From positions 1 through 52,757 of the forward strand of contig JBBHKE010000243.1 in assembly GCA_037447655.1 (NCBI GenBank): DNA of 52,757 bases. Reading direction: 5' to 3'. Made by a program: the position numbers and the translations under genes. Positions within the stretch are counted from its first letter, which is position 1, and each line of letters starts with the position of its first letter. The DNA comes from Zygnema cylindricum (lineage: Eukaryota > Streptophyta > Zygnematophyceae > Zygnematales > Zygnemataceae). Positions 23,282 through 35,754 of this stretch are shown here, piece after piece. The notes beneath the pieces were generated by a model that saw only the letters and a list, made by a program, of their open reading frames with translations, made no database searches and was not told the origin of the DNA.

Positions 23282-24668
23282 GGATGATTTTCTTCCCGTG
23301 GCAATACCCAGACTAGAAACCTTGTTAGGAGATACGGCAGTAGCCATTCATCCAGAGGTGATAATCAAATCCGCAAAAGTTTTTTCACTGTGCAAATCTT
23401 TTGCTGTTGTTTACTTGTATGTTTGTTTGTTTTTTATATCTCGTTGTTTTTTCTCTTTTTTTCCCGTAAAAAACTCGAGAAGCTTAGAAGATCTCTTTTT
23501 ATTCGTTATCGGATACCTTGTGAATCTCGTTTCTCGCAACAGTTTAACTGAGAGTTGTTTCTATTATTGCAGGATGACCGATATCGTCAATTTGTGGGGA
23601 AAAGGCTGTCGTCCCCATGAGTGGTGGAAGAGAAATCCCGATTATTTCAGACAAGATAGATACGCTATCTGAAATTCTTGGCAATCTCTTATCGCTGGAA
23701 AGTATGAAAGTTTATCTGAAATGGTCTCTGCCTGATATTGTTTACTTTCCATCCGGAAAAAAACTTGAAAAACTTCATGTTAACTGTGTTTTGATTGTCG
23801 GTGTGTTTTGATTGTCGGTTCTATTTTGGCAGTATGTAGACCATGAGTATGGAATAGGAGCTTTGATAATCACTTGTGGGCATGACCCAAATGACTACGC
23901 AATTCAGCGAATCGGTTTACCCGTCATAAACATTATGGCGCAAGACAAAGTTTGAATGAAAACAACGGTAGCATTTGATGATTTTTTCTTTTTCTACTCG
24001 TGTATGTGAGTATTGTAGCATCGTTTTTTGTCAATTCACACCACTACACAGCCCATCATTGTCAGAGTTACTGAATTATTAGCGTTTACTCTTTCTTAGC
24101 ATTAACTAGTCTCATTATGGTTTGTAACGGTTATGGGCCACTTAACTACATACTATTATTATCTCTAATTTGCAATTTTGAGTAAAAAAAACACTCACTC
24201 TAATAGCGACGGGTAGTGTACCTGCAATTTGTCGATTCTTCTTGAAATCCTTTTCCATGATACAGATTTTGTGGAGGATGTTAGCGGATCAGTTGAAGGT
24301 CACGTTAATTCATACTTTGTGGTAAACAATATTCTTGATTTCCCAAGAGAAACCATAAAACAGAGTTGGTTTGAAGATAGTGTGGTCATCAATTTAGTGT
24401 TGAAATTGGGTTCCATGTGGGGAAAATTGCAGTTTTAGGATGTGTTTTTCGGCAGCACATGCCCCAAAATGATATACTTTGATGTTTTGGGCACGGATGA
24501 TATAACCAAAAGTTATTTGTGGGATTGTCACATTTGTTGGACAGTGGTTTAGAGCGATTTGAGGTAAGAGAGAGGTTGTGGGCAGTTTTTGAAGCATCGA
24601 GACTAGCACTGGCTATTAAAACCGAGCCTCACACTTTACAAGTTACACGATCACAACGAGGAGGAGAG
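23282..24668 (+). pseudogene. Organellar (bacterial-type) valyl-tRNA synthetase fragment, intron-containing
   Basis: Four exon-like blocks follow the family order. Block 1 (23282-23357) reads DDFLPVAIPRLETLLGD then TAVAIHPE, with a GTGATA donor. Block 2 (23573-23655) reads DDRYRQFVGK, then after a one-base loss near 23605 continues in another frame as PMSGGREIPIISDK; its donor position reads AT instead of GT. Block 3 (23833-23949) reads YVDHEYGIGALIITCGHDPN then DYAIQRIGLPVINIMAQDK, one residue short of the usual DYAIGQR. Block 4 (24545-24668) reads GLERFEVRERLWAVFEASRL then ALAIKTEPHTLQVTRSQRGG and meets TGA soon after. These blocks are part of the editing domain and adjoining catalytic region. 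The usual ATTRPET signature is changed to AIPRLET. The N-terminal catalytic part, C-terminus and anticodon-binding part are absent. Retained introns mean it is a duplicated, not a processed, copy. A decayed piece of the exon between blocks 3 and 4 may lie at about 24265-24295. Confidence 0.8.
24047..24218. mobile_element. Probable TA-flanked MITE inside the synthetase pseudogene
   Basis: The left end after TA reads CACAGCCCATCATTGTCAGAG, and the reverse complement of the right end before TA reads CACTACCCGTCGCTATTAGAG. The arms match at about 14 of 20 positions. At 172 bp it is similar in size to the better-preserved elements at 3188 and 44452. It would have inserted into an intron of the pseudogene. 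Confidence 0.5.
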
Positions 24669-24674
24669 GCATGA

Positions 24675-26057
24675 GAGGGTTATCACATACAATGGTCGTT
24701 ATTGTTAAACCTTAGTTTTTTGCTTCCATGATTACATTTTCATCTCGTAATGGCCAAGTCGGACAATTCCAGAAAACACTGTAGAGATATTTCATTTCAG
24801 TCTGGATGAAATAGCATGATCGGTTGTTGCGGTTTTGGATCGTCGCCGTTTTCCAGAACTCCCTCAATGTGCTCCCTCGGGATTGGGGGACTTACGAGGT
24901 TGCTTTTCGTAGATATTTAATTTAAGTGTTGGTTTAAGTGCGTTGCTGTGTCTTTTTGGGTTGAGTGCCTTTTGCTTTACGTGCCATTTTTATGTGTTCA
25001 TGTTGTTTGCCTTTGTTTTTTTTTTGCCTTGCTTTTCAGTTTTGGCCATGCCAACCCTTTTGTACCCCTGGACTCAGATGGTTTACCATCGCGCTTTTTT
25101 ATTTATTTTGCAATGTGATAATCAACAGCAAATAGCTTTATACTAAATGTAGAAGGAAAATTTTGGTACTTTTCCAGTTTAGAGCGCTCAATGTCACAAC
25201 CTCAAGAGATGTAAGAATTATGCCCACTTTGAGCCTATCCTTTGGTGCTTGAAAACTTTGTGCAAGCAAAGAATGAGGAGAAAATGGAATAAAGAGTCGT
25301 ACTGACAATGATGACCAAATGAATTGAAATTTATGGATTGTTATTTGAAATTTTACCATAAACAGTTAAAATTATGGGAATGTCGTCTCAGGCGATACTG
25401 AAAAAGGCAATAGACATATTGTTGTTATTCGAGTTGAACAAAATAATTCAAAAGTTCTGTGAAAAACAGTTAGTACCATCGGCACTATATTGTGGCAAGA
25501 GCAAAAAGACATTTGCATCGTATTAGTGCTCTAAACACAAATAATGACTTCCTTTTAGGACTCGAAAAAAAGGGCATTTCTGTTAAGGACTCGAAAAAAA
25601 GGGCGAAGTAGTCACTCTATTCCACGCTATTTAAGGGAGCAAAAATGATACATACGTGAAGTAAAGTTGTTTTTTTTTTTTTTAAACAGTAAGGTTATGT
25701 GTGCAATTTCTCTTAGGACACATCAACTTTCACCACTTTATTTTCCTTGTGTTTTTTTCAGCGGAAGTCGCACAAACAAATAGGAAACATAGAAATGCCG
25801 TTGAAAGGGAAAAGAACAAAAGAAAAACAGACGAAAATGCAATTACCAACAAAAACCTACAGTGGGTATCAAAAATCAAAGTTACCGCATCCTAAAAACC
25901 CACAACAAAAAAATAAATAATAATAAGAAAAGATAAATAAATAAACAATGAAACAAAATAACACAATATAAAATAAACACACACACAGACAAAAAAAAAA
26001 AAAAAAAAAACCCAAATAAAAAATGAAAAAATAAAACGAAAAAAATACAAAAAAACA
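24675..26057. other. Gene-free stretch before the sequence gap
   Basis: No continuation of the synthetase can be recognised. Short open frames here lack similarity I know. The last 150 bp are an A-rich 'aataaataaac' tract running into the run of N. Confidence 0.45.
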
Positions 26058-26814
26058 NNNNNNNNNNNNNNNNNNNNNNNNNNNNNNNNNNNNNNNNNNN
26101 NNNNNNNNNNNNNNNNNNNNNNNNNNNNNNNNNNNNNNNNNNNNNNNNNNNNNNNNNNNNNNNNNNNNNNNNNNNNNNNNNNNNNNNNNNNNNNNNNNNN
26201 NNNNNNNNNNNNNNNNNNNNNNNNNNNNNNNNNNNNNNNNNNNNNNNNNNNNNNNNNNNNNNNNNNNNNNNNNNNNNNNNNNNNNNNNNNNNNNNNNNNN
26301 NNNNNNNNNNNNNNNNNNNNNNNNNNNNNNNNNNNNNNNNNNNNNNNNNNNNNNNNNNNNNNNNNNNNNNNNNNNNNNNNNNNNNNNNNNNNNNNNNNNN
26401 NNNNNNNNNNNNNNNNNNNNNNNNNNNNNNNNNNNNNNNNNNNNNNNNNNNNNNNNNNNNNNNNNNNNNNNNNNNNNNNNNNNNNNNNNNNNNNNNNNNN
26501 NNNNNNNNNNNNNNNNNNNNNNNNNNNNNNNNNNNNNNNNNNNNNNNNNNNNNNNNNNNNNNNNNNNNNNNNNNNNNNNNNNNNNNNNNNNNNNNNNNNN
26601 NNNNNNNNNNNNNNNNNNNNNNNNNNNNNNNNNNNNNNNNNNNNNNNNNNNNNNNNNNNNNNNNNNNNNNNNNNNNNNNNNNNNNNNNNNNNNNNNNNNN
26701 NNNNNNNNNNNNNNNNNNNNNNNNNNNNNNNNNNNNNNNNNNNNNNNNNNNNNNNNNNNNNNNNNNNNNNNNNNNNNNNNNNNNNNNNNNNNNNNNNNNN
26801 NNNNNNNNNNNNNN
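26058..26814. other. Assembly gap (757 N)
   Basis: All bases are N. It is flanked by an A-rich/CA-rich tract on the left and (GA)n on the right, so it probably spans a low-complexity region the assembler could not close. Open frames drawn through it are meaningless. Confidence 0.99.
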
Positions 26815-27175
<361 letters not shown>

Positions 27176-27210
27176 GTCTGTTGACCTCGTGGCCCCGTGG
27201 TCCCTCCTCA

Positions 27211-30200
27211 TCACGCGAACACGAGGGTTTTGTTCCCGCTGTACCTGACAATGCGGTGTTGGCAGAAGTGGCGCACGGCGCGAGCCAGACAGCGCTTCTC
27301 CAGACTCTGCGACTTCTGCGCAAACGCCGCCAGCGAATCCCGGTGCGACACGCGCTCCACCAGCTGCTCTATGATTGGCCCATCGTCCAGCTCCTCCGTC
27401 ACAAAGTGGCTCGTCGCACCGATCAGCTTCACACCCGCATCGTATGCCTGACGGGCCGACCGACAATGCAACCAATACAAACAATACAATCAATACAGAC
27501 AATATATGAGCAATACAGTCAATACAAACAATACAACCAATACAAACATATACAAACAATATAAGCCATATAAACAATGCAAACAATTCAGGGAAAAGTG
27601 TGTGAGGCTGGTTTTGAAGATGGGAAGACATTTACAGTTTTGATCATCCAGATAATCAATCACAAAGTGGCTAAGAGGGTTGGATGGGGCAATGTGGACT
27701 GGACAGGTGAGAGCGTGTGAGGATGGTTTCAGAAGTGGGAAACAGGCGAAAGTGTGCGAAGATGGTTTTGAAAGTAGGAAGACATTTACAGTTTTCATTT
27801 GAGTTTTAGTAAGGGATACACAGCATACTAGGATCGAATGGGACTGACATACGATAAAAGGGGATATATGAGAAAAAAATTCAAATTTTCGACTATGGCG
27901 TCTAAGGTCTAAGGTCTTGACGGACAGATTTCACCCAACCAAACTACAAAAAAACAACAGAGAGAAAGAAGGAAACAAGGAAAAGCAAAGGGGATACCAA
28001 ACTGTAGCAGCAAATAATAACATAGGGTATGGTTTTGCCACTCTCCGGAGCCAATATTACTGTGGCAAACACAGTATTGAATGGATGTGCTGGGTCTACA
28101 GCTTATCCTATACAAAACAGAACTTGTTTATGATTACCATGACTAATTTAGGGTCGGCCACTATTGAGCCAAATAGCACTCGCCGATACAGACTTTCTAC
28201 AAAAAAGAACACAGAAAAAAACCATAGGCAACACATTACAGTATCTAGTCAAGGCAAACTACTATTTTTTTTTTAAAGCTTTTATGGAGTTTCTTCGCAA
28301 AGGACAATTTAGCCACAAAGTTACGGTATAGAGATGCATTTTTTATACCTGGCGGTACGGATTCGCCCCTTTGAAAGAGGGCAGGAGGCCATGATGAATA
28401 TTGATGATGTCACGCCCATAAGATGCCAAAAAGGATGGAGACAGGACCTGCGGTAAAGTAAGACAGCAGACAAATAATGTCAAAAAAAGGTGAAAACAAA
28501 ACATCGTTTTTCAAGTTGTCCTTCAACATACGGATTTATTGCTTCTCAACATCCATTTTTATTTTCCGAATTTCCTTGCACCGTCCGCCATAAGTAGCAT
28601 GGATTTGAAATTTCAAAACACGAAAGCGTTAAACCACACCATTTCAAACAAACAGAACCACAAATCCACGATAAAAGATTCCCACGAATGACTGTAAAAC
28701 AGTACTCCAAAAAACTATTCCTCCAACTCCCTACAATACTTCCAGCCCTTGCAACATTAGCCCATCTCAACTCTTGCCACTCGTCTATTACCACAAGGAT
28801 GAGCAACACTACTTTAGGCACATGTCAAATGTTAACTCTCTTTAATATGTAGATTGGCTCACAAATAGAACAATCAATTGACAGAATATCCAATAATCCT
28901 CACGAATTCCCATTCTCAAAGCTATTTAACAGTGAAAATGTGCCTGAAACATTGGCTCAACCTTAAAAAGAGAGGAATATGCAACCTTCCGAAAAATGTA
29001 AAAGCGACCTCAAAAAAATGTAAAAGCGACCGCAACAACTTTAAAAAACAATTATTGATCACCTGCATGTATCTGGCCAGAACCAAAAAGTCTGTATGGC
29101 CCTTGACCAGTTCCAGGATCTCGCTCTCTCTCTTGTCCTTTTTGGAGGTGGGGAGGTAGTGGTAAGCGATGCCGTGGCGCTCCAAGAAGCGCCGAACGTG
29201 AGTGTTAGAAGCACGCTCATGGTTGCTGACAGGGGAGGAGGGAGGGAGGGGAGGGAGGGAGTGAGAGGGAGAGGCAGAGGGGGACGTGGAAGGACGGGTA
29301 GGAGGCGGGGGGGAGAGATGAAATTTCAACAACTGTTCAGCAAAAAGCCCCTTTAACGCGGCAGCTCTAAATCCACACTAAATCATGTGTGTGGACACAT
29401 TGAACAACAGTTCGCTTCTAGCCTGTTTTTTCGCGTCTCAAAATTGTCTCGTCTTACTGCAAAGTTATAAAAACTCGCAATGAAGAGGCAAGAATCTTAA
29501 GCCTTTTGAACCAGTCGCTTCTACACGAAAATCTGACAACTGTGCATGAAGAAAAACGTTCTTAACTCAAATGGGCGGTCCAAGACGTACCCAACATTCA
29601 GAAATTTGCAACTGTTTTTACACATGGAAGCATCCGAAACTTGTAGAGGAAAGATCGGATGAGCAGGAGAAAGTGTATAAACGACAAGGAAAAATTGTAT
29701 ACGAGAAGGAGAAAATGGATAAGAGATAAGGAGAAAATGTGCAAGGACAAGGAGAAAATGTATAGAGAAGGAGAAATTGTATAGGAGATAAGAGAAAATG
29801 TGTATGGAACAAGAGAACATGTATTAAGGACAAGGAGAAAATTTATAAGAGACAAGGAAAAAAACGGGAGGGCAAGAGAGAAGGTTTTTCTCACCTGATG
29901 ACGCAAGCTATATCCACCGGGAGCTCCCCCTCCTGCCATCTATAGAGAAGGTCCACCAGACAGTGGTCCTGCAGGGAGGCCAGCAGCTGCCACGTGTCAG
30001 CCTCTAAGGCCCTCTAGCCTTCTCTTAGGGGCCATAGAGGGAAATTCAGTCACTGAAGCAACAGTGAATCGCTATGTGGAAATCATTGGACCCGTAAGAC
30101 AGGTTTATTAGAACAGCTTTTGAGGATTTGGATCTTTACAACAGATTTAGGCCATAGATTTTTACAAGGTTTTAGATTTTTGCAAGGGTTCAGATTATTG

Positions 30201-33200
30201 CAAGGTTTTAGGTTCAAGGGTTCAGATTTTTATAACAGGTTTAAAAGGGGAAGTGATGAAACTGAGGTGAGGGGCATGGAAATGTGCGATTGAAAGATTT
30301 TGTGATTTGGAAAAGAGTGGATGGGGGATCTTGGGAAAGAAGGTTTCTAGGAAGGAACCTCAAGAGGAAGCAGAGGACGAGATGGAGAATGAAATGGAGA
30401 TGCTGAGAGAGAATGGGGCAAAGAGAGAGGGAAAGGTAAACAGAGGGGAAAGGGAGGGAGAGGCGGAGAGGGAGGAAAAAAGATATCAAGTTGAGATGGG
30501 GAGAAACACCGAGGGATAGACAGAGAACGGAGAACAAAGAAAGAGAGGGAGATATGGACAGAAAAATGTGGACAGTGAGGGAAAAAAAATAAGGATATGG
30601 AGAGAAAGAGGAGTGATTGAGAGTAAAACAAGGAGGTTTGAAAAGAGAGGGACACAGAGTGACACAAACAAGGAGAAAATGTCTGACTGGAGAGGAATTA
30701 AAGGGCAAGAATAAAAATGGCATATGGAAAAGGGATATGGGTCAGAAAGGGACAGAAAGAGAGAAATGACGAAACAAAGAAAAATGTGAAAATCCAAGGT
30801 CTTTGGAATCCATACTAGAAAGGAAACGGTGAATGAGGAGAGAAGAGGGAGAAAGACGGAGAGGAAAAAACTCAAATTGCGAATTCTCTTTTTTCTCCTG
30901 AAGCAAAGAGATTTTCAGAAACATGTGTTTTTTGTTTTTTGTTTTTTGTTTTTTGCTTTTCGTTTTGTTTCATTCTGTATTATTTTGTTCCGGGATTGTT
31001 TGCCTAATGATGATTAGAAGTATCCGACTTGACCTCGGAGTTTTCTTAGTTTGAGGGACCAATTTTTTTTTTATATTCATGCCAAGTATGGTAACCCCTC
31101 ATGACTGTTATAAAAGGTTCTCATTGGCTCTTAAGATACAAACAAACAAAGAAACAAAAGAAAGAGAAGAAAAAAAAGGAACAAAAAAAAACCCACCTGC
31201 CAGGATGCCAAAATGGCCATTTTCAAGCTGGGATCTGCGCCCATCACATGAAGAAAGGAACGTGTTGCGTTTAATTTTTTCGCCAAAACTGCAAAACTTT
31301 TTTCCATGGCTGCCCGGGTCCACTCCTGGGGATGGAAGGCAAATTCGCTGAGATAACAGAAGTCAGAGTGAGAAACCGACAAAAAGAAAAAAAAAGGCAG
31401 GGAAGGGCTAAAATAACTCCTACATTTGGGGATTTCTGAATTTGGCTATTGATTTTTTAAGGGCAAGAGAGGGTAAACGATGATGTGTGTGAGAGAGAGA
31501 GGGGGGGGAGAGAGAGAGAGAGAGAGAGGGAGGGAGAGAGAGAGAGAGAGAGAGAGAGCAGAAAAACGAGGAAGGAAAAAGCTTTGGTAATTACAAAGAA
31601 CTCAAATCACAAAAGGACTGCATGGATTTGCTCAGTACTTCTTCAGACATGAAAACCATTCCTTTGCTCTCCTTTTATGAATAGTTCCATTAATTACTAA
31701 AACAACTTCAAATTCCGAAAATCTGGCTTAAAAATATAGATAAAGAAAAGAATAAAGTCTGGCACCAACACAGAACTCAGTCTTCTTGAAGAGTAAAATT
31801 ACAGAATACAATGATATTTCATGGATTGACATATAACCACTGTCCAAAAAGAAGATATCTCTTTTCTTTCACAAGACTCTTCATTTTGAATTTTTAATGT
31901 CACAAAAGTACCACGCATTCGTAATAAGCAAAAGAAGCAAAAATATAAAAAGAAACATTGCATAAGTTGATGCAGTATTTATGACACCGTAATGTTCCAG
32001 AAATTAGCACCATTATCTACGCCGATATAAAAAACAATCGCCACCTCTATGACCTGATACCTTTCCTTTCGTCCTTCCCTTACCTTCCCCAGCCACAATT
32101 TTCCGGCCACCCTCTCCTCTTCCTCCTCCCTCTACCCTCTCCTCCTCCTTTTCCCTCCTCCCTTCCTCCTCCCCCCTCCTTCCTCCTCCTTCCTCCCTCC
32201 TCCCTCTTCCTTCCTCCTCCTTCCGCCCTCCTCCCTCCTCCCTCCTTCCTCCTTCCTCCTGCCTCCGGCCCCCTTGCCCCTTCTTCTCCGTCCCCTTCCT
32301 CACCTTCCCCTTCCTCACCTTCCCCTTCCTCACCTTCCCCTCCCTCTCCCCTTCCGTCCCCTTCCCACCTTCCATCCCCTCCATCCCCTCTCCCCTCCCC
32401 CCCCTCACCTCCTGGCATAAAGCATGGGCGGGTGCGAGTGCAGGTCTATGTGCAGGTCCACCGAGAGGATGTTGGCTCCGCCTGCCGCCACACACTCCGC
32501 GATCACCGCCACCACGCCCAGCTGGTCCTGAAACCGGGAGTAGGGGAGGTTAGGGTTAGGGTTCAAGGTTCAGGTTCGGGGCTTACAGTTAGGGGCGGGT
32601 TAGGGTTAGGCTTAGGGTTAGGGTAAAGATTAGGTTTAGGGTAAGGATTAGGTTTAGGGTCAGGATCAGGGTTATAGGCTCGGGTTAGATCGGGTCGGTT
32701 AAAGTTAGAGTAAACATGAAGTTAAGGTTAGAGACAGGGTTGAAATCAGCATTCAGCAACAACATCGATCACCACCACCTTCACCGAAATTAGTCTAGAC
32801 CACATAAATTTTTTGAATCAAAATTTTACAATTCACACCCTAAATAGTGTCGACCACACTATATCTCGGTGCATAGTATATAACCTTCAGCGTAACAGCG
32901 TGCGCTAACTTTGTGGTATGACAATTAGTGTGGTCCATACTAATTGTCAAGGCAGAATGATTGTTGTCATCCACACTAATTTTCAATTTCAAGAATTACT
33001 GTGGACCGCGCTATTTGTGTACACCTACTAATAGTAATAGAAGGCCCAAACAATATGCGTACAATATGTTTTCGTGCACAAAACTCATATAGTATGGGCT
33101 GTAAAAAGTTTAGGTTAACATTTAGGGTTGAATTGCATGTCAATAGATAGAAAATAGAATGGGCATCAAAATGGCTTGAAAGTTCTGGGAACTTGGAGTT

Positions 33201-34884
33201 CTTTGGAGTGGTTAAAAGGGTGTCTTAAGTGAAAACTGTTGGTTTTTACAAATCCAAATGCCAAGTACTAGCTAAACCTAAATAAAACCTAATATTAGTG
33301 TCACTAACCTAATATGAGATTGGTACCATTTGGTGTCTGTAGGAACAATTGTCTTATTAGCGTCCACATTTTTTTCTCCATTCCCGTGAAATTTGGTCGC
33401 CAGAACGTTGAGGTAAATGGTCACGTTATTACATGGAAATATGAGGGGTGCATGGTGCACACAAATACATATGCAAATTACATGGGCACTTTTGTAATTT
33501 TTTTGTTCGCACTAAACACACATATTGTAACACCACTGCTTTAAAACTATGGTCCACACTAACAATGTGATGTCGCTAAATTAATGTAGGATCACAAAAA
33601 TTAGTGTGGATACGCATAAACAGTGTGGGCAAAAAAACTGTGTGGAAACGTCTAATTAGTTCATACTACAAAAATTAGAATGGGTACAAATATATAAACC
33701 CGGGGAAACCAAAAAACGAACCACGATGATTGATGTGGTCTACACTAGTTTCCCGTTCACGTTATATTTTGGTCTAAACTAATTACAGTGAATGTTGTAC
33801 CAAGTACATACACCCCCCATCGTTATTAGAGTTAATAACACTAACTCGGTCGCGACTTTTTTGATCAAACATCGTAAAATAGCGTTTACAACACTAATTA
33901 AGGGAGTGGACTACAATCCGCCATGTCACACTACATTAAATTAGCATTGTAAATTCTAATTTTGCATTTACACTAATAATTTCTTTATTATAATAGCGAT
34001 GGGGGGTGTATAGTTCAACACAAATACAGGTGCTGGAGGACAGAAGATGGAAGTGGTCCAGCAAGAGCAGCCGTTACTACACCGAGAATCATTGTTATTG
34101 TTAATAACACTAATTCGATGCTCATTTTTTTGGGCCCTTCAACATAAAATAGAGTTAACAATAACAATTGCTTCTTTTTTACACTCATTTGGTAAGCAGT
34201 CCAAAGTCGTCCACGCCATTCGGACCTAAATTAGAGAAAAGCGATCAATAACAGCAAAGCCAAACGGTCCAGAAACGCCTAGTTCTGGCTTTCATCAATA
34301 CTAACCACTGGCGATGCTAAATTAGAGATCGAGGCTCATTCGAGTCAGAAATGAAACGTGATGAAAAGCAGAGATGAGGGATGGTGTCAGCCAGAATCTG
34401 TGGTTGGTACAAAACCAGAAAGAGCATTTATAGGGTTTTAGAGTTTTTTGGGTTCATTCAAGCCAGGGATTGGGGTTGATGAAAGCCAAAAAATTAGGGT
34501 GGACCAAACCAGCTGGTTCTGTGAAGGGGGAAGAGGAGGAACGAATGAAGCAGGGAAGAAATATGAGGGAACGAGGAGAGACAAGGAGAGGAAGGAACTG
34601 GAGGGGAAGGAATGGGAAAGAGAGATGGGCATGTAAAGGGTAGGAGAAGCAACAGGTGAGAAACACTCAAGGAAAAGGCGCCTTAAGAAAATCAGGAAAA
34701 TAACATCATAAAAGTGGTAGCAACTACAGAAGGAGAGAGAATTCCGGAAGAGGGAAAGGGTGAGGGATTGAGGAAGGGGAAGGGATCCGAAGGGGGGACA
34801 GGGGGGAGAGGGAAAAAAAATGCGGAGAGGCACGGGCCGTTTAAGAATTAACATGGCCATGCGGGAAAGAACGAGCGAAAGGGG

Positions 34885-34915
<31 letters not shown>

Positions 34916-35316
34916 AGAAAACGAGAGAAATGGAGCACACCAAGAATACTTCAAAAAACCGTAAAGCAAAGCCCCATTCTCTTTCAATACAAAATCCCTT
35001 CACGCAGCCTTTCCTCAGCACCTCACTTTCCTCAAAACCAGCCATGTTCACAGCCCTAACCGTACAAATCGTACAAATCCGTACAAAGAAACCGTACCGC
35101 GCAGTGGAACACGTGGACACCTCTGGCTGGTCTGAGCTCATCCCCGGGATGAATTTCCACTGCTTTCCGTATGTCACGCGGCGACGAGTGACCAGACAGA
35201 GGAGGTGAGAGAGTGCTGGAGGACTGCCACCTGGCAGCGGCAGGGAGTCTGAGAAATGGACACGTGGTAGCTCGAATTTGACGCCGGATAGCATTTACGA
35301 CCAGACCTCGCGTCAT
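27211..35316 (-). CDS. PURU: Formyltetrahydrofolate deformylase, mitochondrial (7 exons)
   Basis: It hydrolyses 10-formyltetrahydrofolate to formate plus tetrahydrofolate (EC 3.5.1.10). In plants PurU homologues act in mitochondria, where they prevent 10-/5-formyl-THF build-up during photorespiration. Exons in transcript order: 35316-35098, 32527-32409, 31347-31197, 29968-29895, 29225-29063, 28447-28349, 27447-27211 (TGA at 27213-27211). All six introns are GT-AG, and phases (0,2,0,2,0,0) join to 353 residues with no stop. Residues 1-60 are an Arg/Ser-rich leader ([20 protein letters not shown]...), fitting mitochondrial import. An ACT domain follows (about 66-150: [31 protein letters not shown]). 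The formyltransferase domain has [11 protein letters not shown] (189 onward), [21 protein letters not shown] (Asn258, His260) and [15 protein letters not shown] (Asp296), the Asn/His/Asp set of this fold. ATG at 35316 is the first in frame: an in-frame TAG lies upstream, and the codon at 35334 is GTG. The bacterial enzyme is about 280 residues; the excess is the leader. Introns hold repeats but exons are intact. Confidence 0.95.
27465..27590. repeat. (CAATACAAA)-type short tandem repeat in PurU intron 6
   Basis: Irregular 5- and 10-bp words (caata, caaac, caatacaatc) fill the intron end next to the last exon. On the transcribed strand this reads TTGTATTG, a T-rich run leading up to the acceptor before exon 7. 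Confidence 0.8.
29229..29312 (-). promoter_or_regulatory. Long polypyrimidine tract before PurU exon 5
   Basis: On the coding strand, about 80 bases composed almost only of C and T (cctccctcccctccctccc style) end at the acceptor ctgtcag just before exon 5. This is a strong, unusually long polypyrimidine tract. The role in splice-site recognition is inferred. Confidence 0.6.
31485..31560. repeat. (GA)n tract in PurU intron 3 region
   Basis: A run of 'gagagagaga' with a short poly-G interruption. It lies between exon 3 and exon 2 of the minus-strand gene, within intron 2. Confidence 0.9.
32087..32406. repeat. 320-bp polypurine/polypyrimidine tract abutting PurU exon 2 donor
   Basis: The plus strand is almost purely C and T. 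The coding (minus) strand is therefore GGGGAGGGGA-like, starting within a few bases of the donor (aggtgagggg) of exon 2. It has several closely spaced G3-G4 runs that could form quadruplexes in RNA or DNA. Open frames across it (Glu/Gly/Arg-rich) are repeat translations. Confidence 0.9.
32547..32690. repeat. Telomere-like degenerate TTAGGG repeats in PurU intron 1
   Basis: Irregular 'ggttagggttagggtt', 'aggcttagggttaggg' and 'gtaaggattaggtttagggt' words on the plus strand, mixing TTAGGG, TTTAGGG and variants. The transcript of the gene would carry the CCCTAA-type complement. It lies only about 20 bp from the acceptor of exon 2. Confidence 0.85.
33811..34008. mobile_element. TA-flanked MITE, 198 bp, in PurU intron 1
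   Basis: TA lies at 33809-33810 and 34009-34010. The left end reads CACCCCCCATCGTTATTAGA and the reverse complement of the right end reads CACCCCCCATCGCTATTATA, a terminal repeat of about 20 bp with two mismatches. Internal text (gttaataacactaa, taaaatagcg) resembles the elements at 1098, 3188 and 44452. No coding capacity. Confidence 0.8.
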
Positions 35317-35497
35317 GACAGCCACGTCAGCCACCAGACTAAGAATATGCCACGCGTCCTAACACGTGTGAAGATGGCATGCGTAATGCAGCGATTGCTT
35401 CAGGCTGGAGGTCCCATGGTCGTCCAACGACTCGTAGACATGTAAACTCTCAGGAAATTAACTAGTACGGAATATAAAGGTACACTAGTTTACAGTA

Positions 35498-35713
35498 CAA
35501 CCGTGAATCGTGATTAGCGTTAATTTTTTTTCGTCTGTTAAAACATCCTTTCTCCGTACACACACGTCTGATAGTGGACCTGACGGTTGCGATTGAAAGG
35601 AAAGATTCTCAGCTTCCAATTGGCGGTCTCAAATTGAAAATCCGACAAGTGTACGGAGAAAATATGTTTTCAGTGGCGAAAAATTATTAACGCTAATTAC
35701 GATTCACGGCTGG
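35498..35713. mobile_element. TA-flanked MITE, 216 bp, upstream of PurU
   Basis: The left end reads CAACCGTGAATCGTGATTAG. The right end, reverse-complemented, reads CCAGCCGTGAATCGTAATTAG. Both continue with 'cgttaat' and are bordered by TA. It lies about 180 bp upstream of the PurU start codon (on that gene's 5' side), so it may overlap the promoter. Confidence 0.7.
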
Positions 35714-35754
35714 TACAGTACAGTTCAGTATTGTACTGCAGTCTGCAGGGCTGC

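Noticed and set aside
28546-28821. 91-codon minus-strand open frame
   Set aside because: It falls inside PurU intron 5 and has no family resemblance or splice logic.
32013-32495. 160-codon Glu/Gly/Arg-rich open frame on the minus strand
   Set aside because: It overlaps PurU exon 2 but in the wrong frame, then reads the polypurine intron.
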